Origin: Brevibacillus sp051967035
GTDB lineage: Bacteria; Bacillota; Bacilli; Brevibacillales; Brevibacillaceae
Direction of reading: 5' to 3'
Length of the DNA stretch: 64,000 nucleotides
Assembly: GCF_051967035.1 (NCBI RefSeq)
Contig: NZ_JBQCKK010000012.1
Span: 1-64,000 of the forward strand
Every line of letters begins with the position of its first letter. Position 1 is the stretch's first letter. Under the pieces are notes generated by a model, which worked only from the letters and a program-made list of their open reading frames with translations, searched no databases and was not told where the DNA came from. This document shows, piece by piece, positions 35,394 through 44,055 of the stretch. The position numbers were made by a program, and so were the translations under genes.

Positions 35394-37328
35394 ATGTTCA
35401 AAGGAAAAAAGTTGTTTAAGGACTCTTATCGCTTAAACAGAGACTCTTATCAAATTCAAGATATTGAGAAGATAAGAGAGTATTTTAATCAAGCCTTCAA
35501 GGATAACAACGTTGATATTTTTGTAGATGATGATTTTACGGTTATCGATGAAGAGGGGTATTATGCAAACTCTAATCCTCTTCTTAACAAATACTTTTTC
35601 TTTCCAAGCCATAAGCTCTATTTATTTGACGGTTCCAAAAAGCATGAAATAGGAGTTAGAATATGCTTTGTTAAAGAGGGTCGGCGTGGAATCAAATGCC
35701 ACGTATTTGATATTACGAGTGAGCAATATCAAAGCATTAGTAGATGGTCTAAAGCACAAGAATTTTTTGATAAGAACCTCATTAGTGATAAGTTTAAAAA
35801 TATGTATTCCTCATACATGTCAGTTTGTAACAAGTTAGTGGATCAATTAAAGACGAAGCCGTGTATCGTATATACAACTCAGAGCGGATGGGTAGAGGGA
35901 GGCCGAAACTGGTTCTATGTTCCGCTTTCCGCGTGTGATGAAGATGACTTGTTATACAGTAAGTCATTGAAATCGAAGTATAGGATGAATCCATCTACAC
36001 ATTTGACAAAACAAGAAGCCTTCCAGCAAACTTGGAGTATGCTGGATATTGCTGACAAGAAAATAACATTACCTCTTCTGTCCTACACCTTTCTATCACT
36101 GATTACAAGCTTGATGAACTACAGTCCAGATAAATTTCCAAAGTTTATCGTCTGTATTTGTGGAAGTAACAAGCAACTTGATCGGCAAGGTTTTGCTAAC
36201 TTTTTTTGTAACTTGTATGACAGAAAAATGAATATTTTCAGCTTGAACTCGCTATATCATATAAACTCAGACATAGATAAGAAGATGCTTGAGGAAAAAT
36301 TTTCCGAAATTAGGGATGGAATTCTGATACTTAACGCAGGTTCCCGACTGAAACTTATCGATAAGTCCATTCGAGGGATGCGAGACTTCGATGCGGATAA
36401 CATGTTGTTAATCCTAAATGAAAAGAAGCTAGATAAAGAGTTTGTATTAAATCTTGACATAAGTGACTTAGACATTAATTCCAGACATTTAGAGCATTTG
36501 CGGCAAACCCCCGATATCCTAGCATCCTCTATCTTACATGCAACTGAATTCTTCCGAAGAGTGTTTCAACTCGAAGACACTTCTAATAAAAAGAAAGTCG
36601 AGAAGCATCTACGCAAACGGTACAAGCACTTTCGAAAGCTTCTTGAGAGGGACGATATTCAGCAAGTAGAAGATAAATTACACATTTATTCATGCTTGCT
36701 TATTGGCCTTGATCTTTTACTTAACCTAGTAAAAAATGATTTGCTCGTGTTTAGTGACAAAATAGGTGAAGAAAAAGTACAGGCATATATGAACGAAGCC
36801 GTGCAGCTTTTCCAACAAGAGTGTAAGATTGAAGATACATCTAATATGAGCGATAGTAAAATGACAACCGAGAATAACGAACAGCCAATTAAAGATGAAC
36901 ATATTGTTTTTCTTAAAAAACTGTTTGAAGTGTTGCCAACGCCAATGCCACGTTTTCAAGATAAAAACAACAATCCTGATATATTTGCATGGACAGATAA
37001 AAAGGACGAAAATATTATTTGGATTAAGAATTCAGTTTTTCAAACGATACTTTTATCAATCTGCAGCAAGTTTGAAGAACTGGATGAAGATGAGCGAAGA
37101 TCGACCATTACTAAATATAAGACCAGGATTTACGAAAAGTTACGTTCCAATGAAATTTCCGTTATCTTGCCCAAGAATGATGACCCACAAAATAGTACTA
37201 TTAAAATTGGGACTACTGAAAAACACGATTACACAGGGAATAGAGCTATCGGGACGCGCAAACCGTGTTCAGTTTTCAAAATGGACAGGCGAAGGGCAGA
37301 AGATTACCTTAACTCTTTAAATAATTGA
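35394..37328 (+). CDS. Large unknown protein with a degenerate ATPase-like core
   Basis: A 644-aa soluble, charged protein. I recognise no named family. The middle (about 170-400) follows the order of DUF927/phage helicase proteins: TTQSGWVEGG, a predicted beta strand PKFIVCICGSNKQ where a P-loop would sit but without GKT/GKS, then DGILILNAGSRL where a Walker B would sit but without acidic pair. The C-terminal domain (about 510-644) is separate and ends in basic RRRAEDYL. ATG 35394 is chosen for CGGAGA seven bases ahead; ATG 35370 lacks a site. AT-rich codons mark it as foreign. A replication or replication-interference role is a guess from context. Confidence 0.6.
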   Translation: MFKGKKLFKDSYRLNRDSYQIQDIEKIREYFNQAFKDNNVDIFVDDDFTVIDEEGYYANSNPLLNKYFFFPSHKLYLFDGSKKHEIGVRICFVKEGRRGIKCHVFDITSEQYQSISRWSKAQEFFDKNLISDKFKNMYSSYMSVCNKLVDQLKTKPCIVYTTQSGWVEGGRNWFYVPLSACDEDDLLYSKSLKSKYRMNPSTHLTKQEAFQQTWSMLDIADKKITLPLLSYTFLSLITSLMNYSPDKFPKFIVCICGSNKQLDRQGFANFFCNLYDRKMNIFSLNSLYHINSDIDKKMLEEKFSEIRDGILILNAGSRLKLIDKSIRGMRDFDADNMLLILNEKKLDKEFVLNLDISDLDINSRHLEHLRQTPDILASSILHATEFFRRVFQLEDTSNKKKVEKHLRKRYKHFRKLLERDDIQQVEDKLHIYSCLLIGLDLLLNLVKNDLLVFSDKIGEEKVQAYMNEAVQLFQQECKIEDTSNMSDSKMTTENNEQPIKDEHIVFLKKLFEVLPTPMPRFQDKNNNPDIFAWTDKKDENIIWIKNSVFQTILLSICSKFEELDEDERRSTITKYKTRIYEKLRSNEISVILPKNDDPQNSTIKIGTTEKHDYTGNRAIGTRKPCSVFKMDRRRAEDYLNSLNN

Positions 37329-37448
37329 ACAGTTCACTGTCAGGAGGCGTATAGACAAGCGAAAAGATGTCAAAATCTACTGGACCTTGTTAGTTCCATG
37401 GCTTGATTGAAGTACTATCTACAAACAAAATTCGAGTCTCATACTAGA

Positions 37449-37492
37449 AAACTGCACGGTCAGCACTTAATTGTCATTCCGTGTAGTTTTTT
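37449..37492 (+). terminator. Terminator after the 35394 gene
   Basis: AAACTGCACGG (37449-37459) pairs with CCGTGTAGTTT (37479-37489) with one wobble, then T-run. Confidence 0.8.
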
Positions 37493-37497
37493 ATTTG

Positions 37498-37578
37498 CCA
37501 AGTAACAGTACCTCGACTTAAATAATACTCCCCCTCCGCTGGCAGAGTCTGACGTTGCCTGCTGGTAGCGGTACTTGG
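37498..37578 (+). repeat. Imperfect inverted repeat ahead of the Rep-like gene
   Basis: CCAAGTAACAGTACC (37498-37512) against GGTAGCGGTACTTGG (37564-37578), 12 of 15 paired, with a nested CCGCT/AGCGG pairing. Position just before a Rep-like gene suggests a replication origin or Rep autoregulation. Confidence 0.45.
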
Positions 37579-37609
37579 GAGCTATAGCGAGGTGTGGGGC
37601 GTGATTGAC

Positions 37610-38665
37610 ATGATGTACATTACCTGTCAATTATCTGTCACTGAGCATAAAACGTGCAGAGAAAGATTGGGTCAATTCTTGGATAAGAACTTCCATTCAC
37701 ATAAGCTGCGCAAAGATCGATATGATAAAACTGCTCTAGTGACGAATGGGTTGGCGAAATGGGGCTTTCAAGAAATCCGATTACGGAAGGGGTGTTGGGG
37801 GATTACGATGGAGATACGCTTTCGCCCGCAGTTGCTGATAAACCAGCAAGGGTATTATAAATTGACAACCATTCGGCAATTTGAACAGGTAAGCATTCAA
37901 TTTAATTATTTGTTGCTTGATCTTCTATCATTACCAGTCCCCGATTTTTTTGCTTGGACTGCCAAGAGAGTTGAGGCTGCAGTTGATCTGGTAGTAGACG
38001 AGCAGCTGATCCCGAAATATATTGTTCTTTTCAAAAAAGGATATATCCCCGAGTATTTTTGGAGAGAAAAACAGACACGAAAGTATTGGGACTCAGAGAC
38101 AAATGTTTATTTAATGTCCGCTAACAAAACCGTTAACTGGTATGATCGGTACGCGACTTTGCAGGATAAAGCCAAAAAATCGAACAAGCAATATGTGGAC
38201 TACTCTGAGACAAAGGGAATTCTACGTTTTGAGACTCAGGTTAGAGACAATATGAAATCAGTGATGGAAACGCTGAATCAGACATATCTAAAGCAAGAAA
38301 TTATGAAGTTTTATAATTTAATTGTAGGCAAGGGTGACTATTATTCCTTGAACAAAGCACTCTCCATTGTACGTCAAAAAACCCCGAATCAGACAAAGCG
38401 TATGGCGCTTGAGCGACTGCTACAGCTTCTTGATAAATGCGGAAGTATTCATGCTGCAAAGGAGTTCTTCCTTGAAGGGCAAAACGCTGACAAAGCTGCA
38501 GACAAATTTAGCAAACGGATTAATCAGCTACGTAAGTTAGGTATAAATCCTGTGCTGTTGCCTCCTGAATGGGGAATAGAGTCACTAGAGAATCTATACG
38601 ACAAGATCAATGCCGCAGCTGATAAAGAGGGAACGGAGCTAAGAACTTCAGGGAATTGGGAGTGA
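37610..38665 (+). CDS. Rolling-circle replication initiator-like protein
   Basis: About 351 aa. The central region WYDRYATLQDKAKK followed by YSETKGILRFETQVR matches the pattern of gene II/X-type phage and plasmid replication proteins (Tyr-containing strand, then a basic arginine-rich E-x-Q-V-R strand). The N-terminus (HKLRKDRYDKTAL, RFRPQLLIN) is compatible with that fold. C-terminal half is helical and basic. Starts at ATG 37610 or 37613; GTG 37592 is also possible. It sits beside an inverted repeat and inside an integrated element, supporting a replication role; a relaxase-like role is the alternative. Confidence 0.6.
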   Translation: MMYITCQLSVTEHKTCRERLGQFLDKNFHSHKLRKDRYDKTALVTNGLAKWGFQEIRLRKGCWGITMEIRFRPQLLINQQGYYKLTTIRQFEQVSIQFNYLLLDLLSLPVPDFFAWTAKRVEAAVDLVVDEQLIPKYIVLFKKGYIPEYFWREKQTRKYWDSETNVYLMSANKTVNWYDRYATLQDKAKKSNKQYVDYSETKGILRFETQVRDNMKSVMETLNQTYLKQEIMKFYNLIVGKGDYYSLNKALSIVRQKTPNQTKRMALERLLQLLDKCGSIHAAKEFFLEGQNADKAADKFSKRINQLRKLGINPVLLPPEWGIESLENLYDKINAAADKEGTELRTSGNWE

Positions 38666-38680
38666 TTACTGTGTCTGTTT

Positions 38681-38719
38681 AAAACAACAGAAGGAGCTAT
38701 TCTCCCCTTCTGTTGTTTT
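38681..38719. terminator. Bidirectional terminator
   Basis: AAAACAACAGAAGG (38681-38694) pairs perfectly with CCTTCTGTTGTTTT (38706-38719) between two convergent genes. Confidence 0.88.
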
Positions 38720-38739
38720 ACTACCTCTGTACTTCTGAG

Positions 38740-39189
38740 CTATGAAGCCTTTTTCCAATCCCATTTACGCCACTTAACCGCTTCCCCGTGCTCTTGACGT
38801 ACTAAGTCTTTCAACATCCACAAAAAGTTATTGGAATTATCAAAATCACCCGTTAAGCAACCCGCACAAAATTGATGGCAATTATCCAGCAGCACATTGT
38901 AGTTTCTAATCGATTCTAACTTGTCATATGCGCGAGCTACTGCCATAGGGAATCCGATGGACCAGTCTCTATCAGAATAGCAAGGAACATAGATTTCATG
39001 GTTAAACGTAGTGATATGGTTTGTGAATTCTTCTAATGAGACTAATTCGACTACCCCTTGTCCGTTCAAATGAATGATAGAATTCTGACCAACGAAAATA
39101 CCTGAGTGTTCAGCAATACCAAAGCCTAATTCAGTGTACACCACAGAACCGTATGACGGTGCTATGTTCTTAGTCGCTCCCCAAAACAT
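38740..39189 (-). CDS. LRAT/NlpC-P60-superfamily domain protein
   Basis: A 149-aa protein with the LRAT arrangement: GSVVYTELGFGIAEHSGIFVG gives the catalytic His, IIHLNG the second His, and LLDNCHQFCAGCL the catalytic Cys in the N-C-x-x-F-C box. LRAT-fold enzymes are acyltransferases or phospholipases; substrate here is unknown. No signal peptide. AAAGGAGG seven bases before ATG 39189. First of a minus-strand set after the membrane protein and XRE regulator. Confidence 0.75.
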   Translation of the reverse strand: MFWGATKNIAPSYGSVVYTELGFGIAEHSGIFVGQNSIIHLNGQGVVELVSLEEFTNHITTFNHEIYVPCYSDRDWSIGFPMAVARAYDKLESIRNYNVLLDNCHQFCAGCLTGDFDNSNNFLWMLKDLVRQEHGEAVKWRKWDWKKAS

Positions 39190-39226
39190 AGCAAGACCTC
39201 CTTTAGAAATTAGGAATTGCGCAATG

Positions 39227-40162
39227 TTATTGCTTGATTTTGATTTCCATATACACGATTTTATTGTCAGTATTGTTGACTGTAAGATTTACAATAGCTG
39301 GTCTCTGGCTGCCAGCAAAGCTGTAACTATATTGAGTTGTATTCTTGACTCCTTCATTTCTATGTAGGGGCTTTCCAAGGAGTTGAGTTGCCTTGTCTAA
39401 GCTGTCGTTAATTCGAATCCCTTGAATGTTATAAATGCGGTTTGTAGGGATAATTTGCTTTACGCTATTACTTTGATTGTCGACAGCCAGTTCAAAGCCT
39501 TCTAAGGAGTACAATGTTTCACCCTGGGATGTGTTTTTGTCTTTAACCTCGAATAATTTCTGTAGTTCTTCTTCTGAGGCGATTAATCCTAACAACTTGG
39601 AAAGATCAAGACTCTGAGAATGCAGACTTTCATCATACGCAACGAAGTCGATGCTGGATATTTGTTCAGTGTTGAAATCAGTAGAAAACAGTAAAAGGAA
39701 GTCTTCTTTCGTCAAATACATGGCATTTTTCTTTCCATCTTTGACTGTACTCAAATCTGGCTTACCTAGTCGGGCTACATTTTCATCATAGGACGAACCG
39801 ATAGTAACATCAAAGATTTTATAGGTATCTGATGTAGTGGCTTTTATCATGTCCTTCTGCAAGGAAATTTCCAGTACGCCTTTTTCGTTCCCTCTCACCA
39901 AAAATCCAGCATCATATCCAAAAATGTAGCCGTCTGCATCTTCGCGAACAATTTCAGATGGTTTTCCGAACTTCTCGATAATCTGTTGTTTACTCATTTC
40001 AGTCATTTTAGTTAACTCGTAGGCCGTAGATTCGCCACCGGATGATAAAATTCCAACGAGTAAAAAGAAAGCAAATAATGACAAAAGCCAGAACCACCAA
40101 CGTTTTAAGAGCGGCTTTTTTCTTGGTCTTCCAATTGATTGACTGATTTCTTGCATGGACAT
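39227..40162 (-). CDS. Membrane-anchored protein with three LGKP repeats
   Basis: A 311-aa protein with one TM helix near the N-terminus (about 22-42, WWFWLLSLFAFFLLVGIL) and an extracellular C-terminal part. Three segments share an SmpA/BLIP-like pattern: MSKQQIIEKFGKPSEI, SYDENVARLGKPDLSTV and SLDKATQLLGKPLHRNE. No name is recognised. ATG 40162 behind GGAGAA. Its 5' end overlaps the XRE gene by 58 bases, so the two are coupled. Confidence 0.7.
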   Translation of the reverse strand: MSMQEISQSIGRPRKKPLLKRWWFWLLSLFAFFLLVGILSSGGESTAYELTKMTEMSKQQIIEKFGKPSEIVREDADGYIFGYDAGFLVRGNEKGVLEISLQKDMIKATTSDTYKIFDVTIGSSYDENVARLGKPDLSTVKDGKKNAMYLTKEDFLLLFSTDFNTEQISSIDFVAYDESLHSQSLDLSKLLGLIASEEELQKLFEVKDKNTSQGETLYSLEGFELAVDNQSNSVKQIIPTNRIYNIQGIRINDSLDKATQLLGKPLHRNEGVKNTTQYSYSFAGSQRPAIVNLTVNNTDNKIVYMEIKIKQ

Positions 40163-40554
40163 GTGTGAAAATTCTCCTTTTCAATATGAGTGGTATTTGT
40201 TTTCAAACTTTTTCCCTGATGAGTAACGACGATGTTCGTATTATCTATGAGCACTTCAAGGAGGCACTGCTTGATGTCGTTAGGGGTTAGAAAAGCTAGT
40301 GGTTGATACCCCCGGCAATGTTGGGTCATCCCTCCTCTCGTTGATTCGTATGAGGATAAAAGAGTGAGGAGAGAAATTCCAAGAGCGGATGAAATCTTTG
40401 CGAGTACCTTAATTGTAGGGTTCTTTTCTCCACGTTCGATTTGACCGATATAAGACGTATTTACGCCTGCATTCAAAGCAAGCTGCTCTTGGCTCATCCC
40501 GTTATTCAGCCGATGGAGTCGAATACTTTCCCCAATAGCTTCCATGTTTTCCAT
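40105..40554 (-). CDS. XRE family transcriptional regulator
   Basis: A 149-aa Cro/cI-type regulator. HTH at residues 9-63: SIRLHRLNNGMSQEQLALNAG then VNTSYIGQIERGEKNPTIKVL. The C-terminal tail is Cys-containing and without known domain. Start ATG 40554 with AGGGGTGA. Heads the minus-strand group with the LGKP-repeat membrane protein and LRAT protein and probably controls it or the element. Confidence 0.85.
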   Translation of the reverse strand: MENMEAIGESIRLHRLNNGMSQEQLALNAGVNTSYIGQIERGEKNPTIKVLAKISSALGISLLTLLSSYESTRGGMTQHCRGYQPLAFLTPNDIKQCLLEVLIDNTNIVVTHQGKSLKTNTTHIEKENFHTCPCKKSVNQLEDQEKSRS

Positions 40555-40690
40555 GCTTCTCACCCCTAGTAAAACGATAGACTTTCTTCAAAGCGCTCTC
40601 AATAGGATATAGTGAGGATGCCAGTGTCTATAGTCTCGAATTGATACGGAGTGTACTGATTTACCGGATAAAGGCGTTAGGGCACTGGGA

Positions 40691-41299
40691 TTAGATATGC
40701 CCGTTTTCTTTAAGACTATAGAACCGGTTGCCGCCTATAATGACGTGATCCAGTACTTCTATGCCTATGATTTCGCCAGCTTCCCGAAGGCGTTTTGTCA
40801 AAATCAAGTCCTCCGTAGATGGGGTCGCATCTCCGCTCGGATGATTGTGGGCGCATATGAGAGAAGCGCTGCAACGTTTGATTGCAGCGCGGAAAACTTC
40901 TCTTGGATGGACGATAGCGGCATTTAGGGAGCCAATCGATACCGTTTCTTTACATATGAGCCGATTCTTCGTGTTTAAAAATAAGCAAATAAAATGTTCC
41001 TTAGTTTGATACCTCAATTCAGGCTCAAGGAAATCGAAAACATCTTTGGGAGTTTGAATGGAGACTTGATTGTGAACAGGGATAGTAAGAGCTTTTGCTA
41101 GGTTTAGCATTGCTATGAATTGCCGCGTTTTGCTTGGGCCGATACCTTTAATGGTCAGCAGTTGTTGCTCCGAGACGTCCATTAGCTCTGTTATAGTTGG
41201 GAATTGCTCAAATAGCTCTCGAATGACGTAACTGTCCGGTCTTTCTCTTAAAGACTCGGAAAGCAGTCTTTTTAATTCCTCTTTGCGGTATTCGTTCAT
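40691..41299 (-). CDS. RadC/JAB-domain protein
   Basis: A 202-aa RadC-type protein: helix-hairpin-helix at about 37-65 (LMDVSEQQLLTIKGIGPSKT) and JAB1/MPN metalloprotease-like domain with HNHPSGDATPSTEDL. RadC homologues are common on phages, plasmids and islands; their function is unresolved. AGGAGG five bases ahead of ATG 41299. Confidence 0.9.
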   Translation of the reverse strand: MNEYRKEELKRLLSESLRERPDSYVIRELFEQFPTITELMDVSEQQLLTIKGIGPSKTRQFIAMLNLAKALTIPVHNQVSIQTPKDVFDFLEPELRYQTKEHFICLFLNTKNRLICKETVSIGSLNAAIVHPREVFRAAIKRCSASLICAHNHPSGDATPSTEDLILTKRLREAGEIIGIEVLDHVIIGGNRFYSLKENGHI

Positions 41300-41336
41300 T
41301 ACATATCCTCCTGTTTTTTTAATTGATAGAAAAAGA

Positions 41337-41368
41337 AATGCCGAGCACTTGTGATTGTGTTCGGCATT
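41337..41368 (-). terminator. Hairpin with U-tract in the radC leader
   Basis: AATGCCGAGCAC (41337-41348) pairs with GTGTTCGGCATT (41357-41368). Read on the minus strand it is followed by TTTCTTTTTC and lies 38 bases ahead of radC, so it could attenuate radC or stop incoming antisense transcripts. Confidence 0.6.
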
Positions 41369-41555
41369 CGCATGATTGACCGCTCGAAAGGCTACAATTG
41401 TACATAGGTATCAAGTTAATAATATATAATTTCTATCATTTAGTTTGCGATACTACAGTAAGATTCGACTAATTTTTCATAATCGAAGAAGGATAATGGT
41501 AGTATATGTCGAAGTCGGTTTTGTTTGCTTCTGATTTCTATTAGGAGGAATTAAC

Positions 41556-43046
41556 ATGGCCGAATACAAAAAAATAAATATAACCAATTTATTACTTAAT
41601 CCAGTGAATCCTCGCCATAATGCAGTTGAACACCAGTCTGAGTCAATATATGCTATGGTACAAGACCAAAAGGATAAGCTTATTTATTTAGCTCGACATA
41701 TCGTTGCAAATGGCCTTAATCCTACTGAATTTATTCTGGTAAAGCTTGAAGATGGAAAATGGATTGTACGGGAAGGGAATCGACGTATTACTGCTTTGAA
41801 ATTGCTCAATGAACCATTACTAACTCCACCCGAATACCCTAAAATAAGGAAAACATTCCAAAAGCTTAGTGCCTTATTAGATAAGACCATTTTGCAAGAA
41901 ATACCTTGTGTGGTTTTGGATAATGAAGATGAGATAAATGAATGGGTGAGATTAAAACATACAGGGCAAAATGAGGGAGCCGGAGCAGTTGGCTGGGATG
42001 GGCAGCAGACTAGTCGCTTTAAAGCATATGTTGAAGGGAAACCTGACATGCGGACGGTTTTCTTAGACTATCTTCTTAGCTTTTCAGGTTTACCAGATGA
42101 ACTTCGTCAAAAATTATATAACATAAAAAAGACGAACTTTGATCGTCTGATGGGTGACCCTGATGTAAGAGAATTTCTAGGTTTAAAAGTTGAGGATAAT
42201 ACCTTAGTATTAGTTGATGGAGTGAATCGGTTTTTACAAATGGTATTGGATGATTTGGCTAATGATAATTTAAGTGTCGGTAAGATCTACTATAAATCCG
42301 ATAGAGAAGCATATATTCAAGAGCTTATGGATAGAGCTTTAGAGGAAGATGCTAACAGTCCAGTAGAATCCAAGGATATGACAGAATTTATAACAAATAC
42401 AGTGAATGAAGTCAAGACTGATGATAATTCATTTTTATTAAAACAAAAGAATGAATCTACTGATACTAATAAGAGTAAATCTGATGTGAACCTTCCAAGA
42501 TCCGGAGAGAGCACGGATAGTAGCTCCTCTAGGGCGGAAAATATAGATGCCAGCAACACAAATAGAAAGGAATTGGCATCTAAAAAGCTAACAAAAGCTC
42601 GGAGTTATCCAATACATAGAAATACAGTAGTTGCAAGTATACATAAGCTTGCAATTGGTCAACCCCGCATATTAAAGATCTTTAATGAACTTAAATCGCT
42701 TAGTTTACAACAGTATCCAAATGCTGCTGCTGTTCTCTTTCGTACTTTTATTGAACTAAGCGCAGATCATTATTTAGAGCAAAATAAACTGATTCAAGGT
42801 AAAATAAGTGTAGAGAGCAGTCTAGGGGTAAAGATCGATGCTGTTTCCAAGCATATGCAGGAAAATGGAATTATGACTGAAAATCAATTACGAGCCATTC
42901 GACAAATGACCTCAAGTCCTACACAAAATCAATCAGTCAAGACGTTTCATGCGTATGTGCATAATAAAAATGTTACACCATCGGAAGCAGATTTAAAAAC
43001 AGCATGGGACGATCTTTGGCCATTTATAGAAAAAATGTGGAGTTGA
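41556..43046 (+). CDS. ParB-N/sulfiredoxin-domain protein with C-terminal HEPN-like helical domain
   Basis: A 496-aa protein. Residues about 8-115 are a ParB-like nuclease/NTPase fold: LLLNPVNPRHN, then IYLARHIVANGLNPTEFILV and WIVREGNRRITALKLL. A middle part (140-290) is helical, a Ser/Asn-rich linker follows (about 290-345), and the C-terminal 150 residues (YPNAAAVLFRTFIELS, LRAIRQM, FHAYVHN, WDDLWPFIEKMW) form a helical domain of HEPN-like appearance. AGGAGG precedes ATG 41556. The methyltransferase gene starts 5 bases after its stop. Possible modification or defence pair. Confidence 0.7.
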   Translation: MAEYKKINITNLLLNPVNPRHNAVEHQSESIYAMVQDQKDKLIYLARHIVANGLNPTEFILVKLEDGKWIVREGNRRITALKLLNEPLLTPPEYPKIRKTFQKLSALLDKTILQEIPCVVLDNEDEINEWVRLKHTGQNEGAGAVGWDGQQTSRFKAYVEGKPDMRTVFLDYLLSFSGLPDELRQKLYNIKKTNFDRLMGDPDVREFLGLKVEDNTLVLVDGVNRFLQMVLDDLANDNLSVGKIYYKSDREAYIQELMDRALEEDANSPVESKDMTEFITNTVNEVKTDDNSFLLKQKNESTDTNKSKSDVNLPRSGESTDSSSSRAENIDASNTNRKELASKKLTKARSYPIHRNTVVASIHKLAIGQPRILKIFNELKSLSLQQYPNAAAVLFRTFIELSADHYLEQNKLIQGKISVESSLGVKIDAVSKHMQENGIMTENQLRAIRQMTSSPTQNQSVKTFHAYVHNKNVTPSEADLKTAWDDLWPFIEKMWS

Positions 43047-43051
43047 TAAAA

Positions 43052-43918
43052 ATGGAATTTACTTCACCGTTAAGGTATCCGGGGGGGAAAAGGAAATTAA
43101 CCAATTTTGTAAAAGATGCAATTATTGAAAACAATGTATTGGGTGGGAAGTATGTTGAACCTTTTGCAGGAGGTGCAAGTGTTGCCTTATCTTTGTTATT
43201 CAACGAGTATGTTAATAAAATAATAATTAATGATATAGATAGGTCTATTTATTCCTTTTGGTATTCTGTGTTAAATCATACTGAAGAACTTTGTAGAAGA
43301 ATTCGAGATACAGAAATTACAGTCGACGAGTGGAAGCGACAGAAAGTATATCAGCAAAATAAAGAGGTTGCAGATATTATTGATCTAGGCTTCTCGACTT
43401 TCTTTTTAAATCGAACGAATAGATCCGGTATTATAAAAGGCGGGATTATCGGTGGGAAAAATCAAGATAAAGATTGGAGAATGGATGTCCGATTTAATAA
43501 AGCTGACCTGATAAAACGGATTGAGAAAATTGCGCTCTATAAGCAGAGAATCGATTTGTATGGGCTAGACGCAATTATCCTGTTAAATGAGATTAGGGAA
43601 GAAATTGACGAACGTACACTAATCTATTTTGACCCGCCATACTATAATCAAGGAAGTGCATTATATGTTAACCATTACTCTAATGACGATCATTTAGAGT
43701 TAGCAAATCACATACAGGCTTTAGATTGCAAATGGATGTTAACATATGATTTCACACCACCAATACTTGAAATGTATGATGAGAGAGAAAAGAGACTATT
43801 ATCATTAAAGTATACGGCTGCTAAAAAAGAAAAAGGCTACGAAATGTTGGCATTTAGCAATAATTTTATAGTGCCTAATAAATCTTATTCTTCTATAAGC
43901 ATTGAGATGTTAGCATAA
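43052..43918 (+). CDS. D12-class DNA adenine N6-methyltransferase
   Basis: A 288-aa Dam/D12 family enzyme transferring methyl from SAM to adenine. N-terminal SPLRYPGGKRKL, motif I EPFAGGASVAL, motif IV catalytic DPPYY. ATG 43052 follows GGAG; an open frame to 43004 overlaps the preceding gene. Target sequence cannot be read. It is coupled to the ParB-like gene; no separate restriction endonuclease gene is seen. Confidence 0.92.
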   Translation: MEFTSPLRYPGGKRKLTNFVKDAIIENNVLGGKYVEPFAGGASVALSLLFNEYVNKIIINDIDRSIYSFWYSVLNHTEELCRRIRDTEITVDEWKRQKVYQQNKEVADIIDLGFSTFFLNRTNRSGIIKGGIIGGKNQDKDWRMDVRFNKADLIKRIEKIALYKQRIDLYGLDAIILLNEIREEIDERTLIYFDPPYYNQGSALYVNHYSNDDHLELANHIQALDCKWMLTYDFTPPILEMYDEREKRLLSLKYTAAKKEKGYEMLAFSNNFIVPNKSYSSISIEMLA

Positions 43919-43920
43919 CT

Positions 43921-44055
43921 TCGAAAGCAAACAAGAGCCATATTCAAGGGCTAAATTTATCTTGGAATTGCTTGGATCAAGATGACTGTGTTTACATCCA
44001 TGATTCTTACGGCGAGAAGAATCCATTCATAAATCCTTACTACCGTAACAGATAA
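43921..44055 (+). pseudogene. Possible remnant coding fragment
   Basis: A frame without a start codon follows the methyltransferase stop and ends with TAA 44053-44055. The tail reads LNLSWNCLDQDDCVYIHDSY and ends NPYYRNR, which looks coding. It may be the C-terminus of a gene lost by deletion. Confidence 0.3.
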
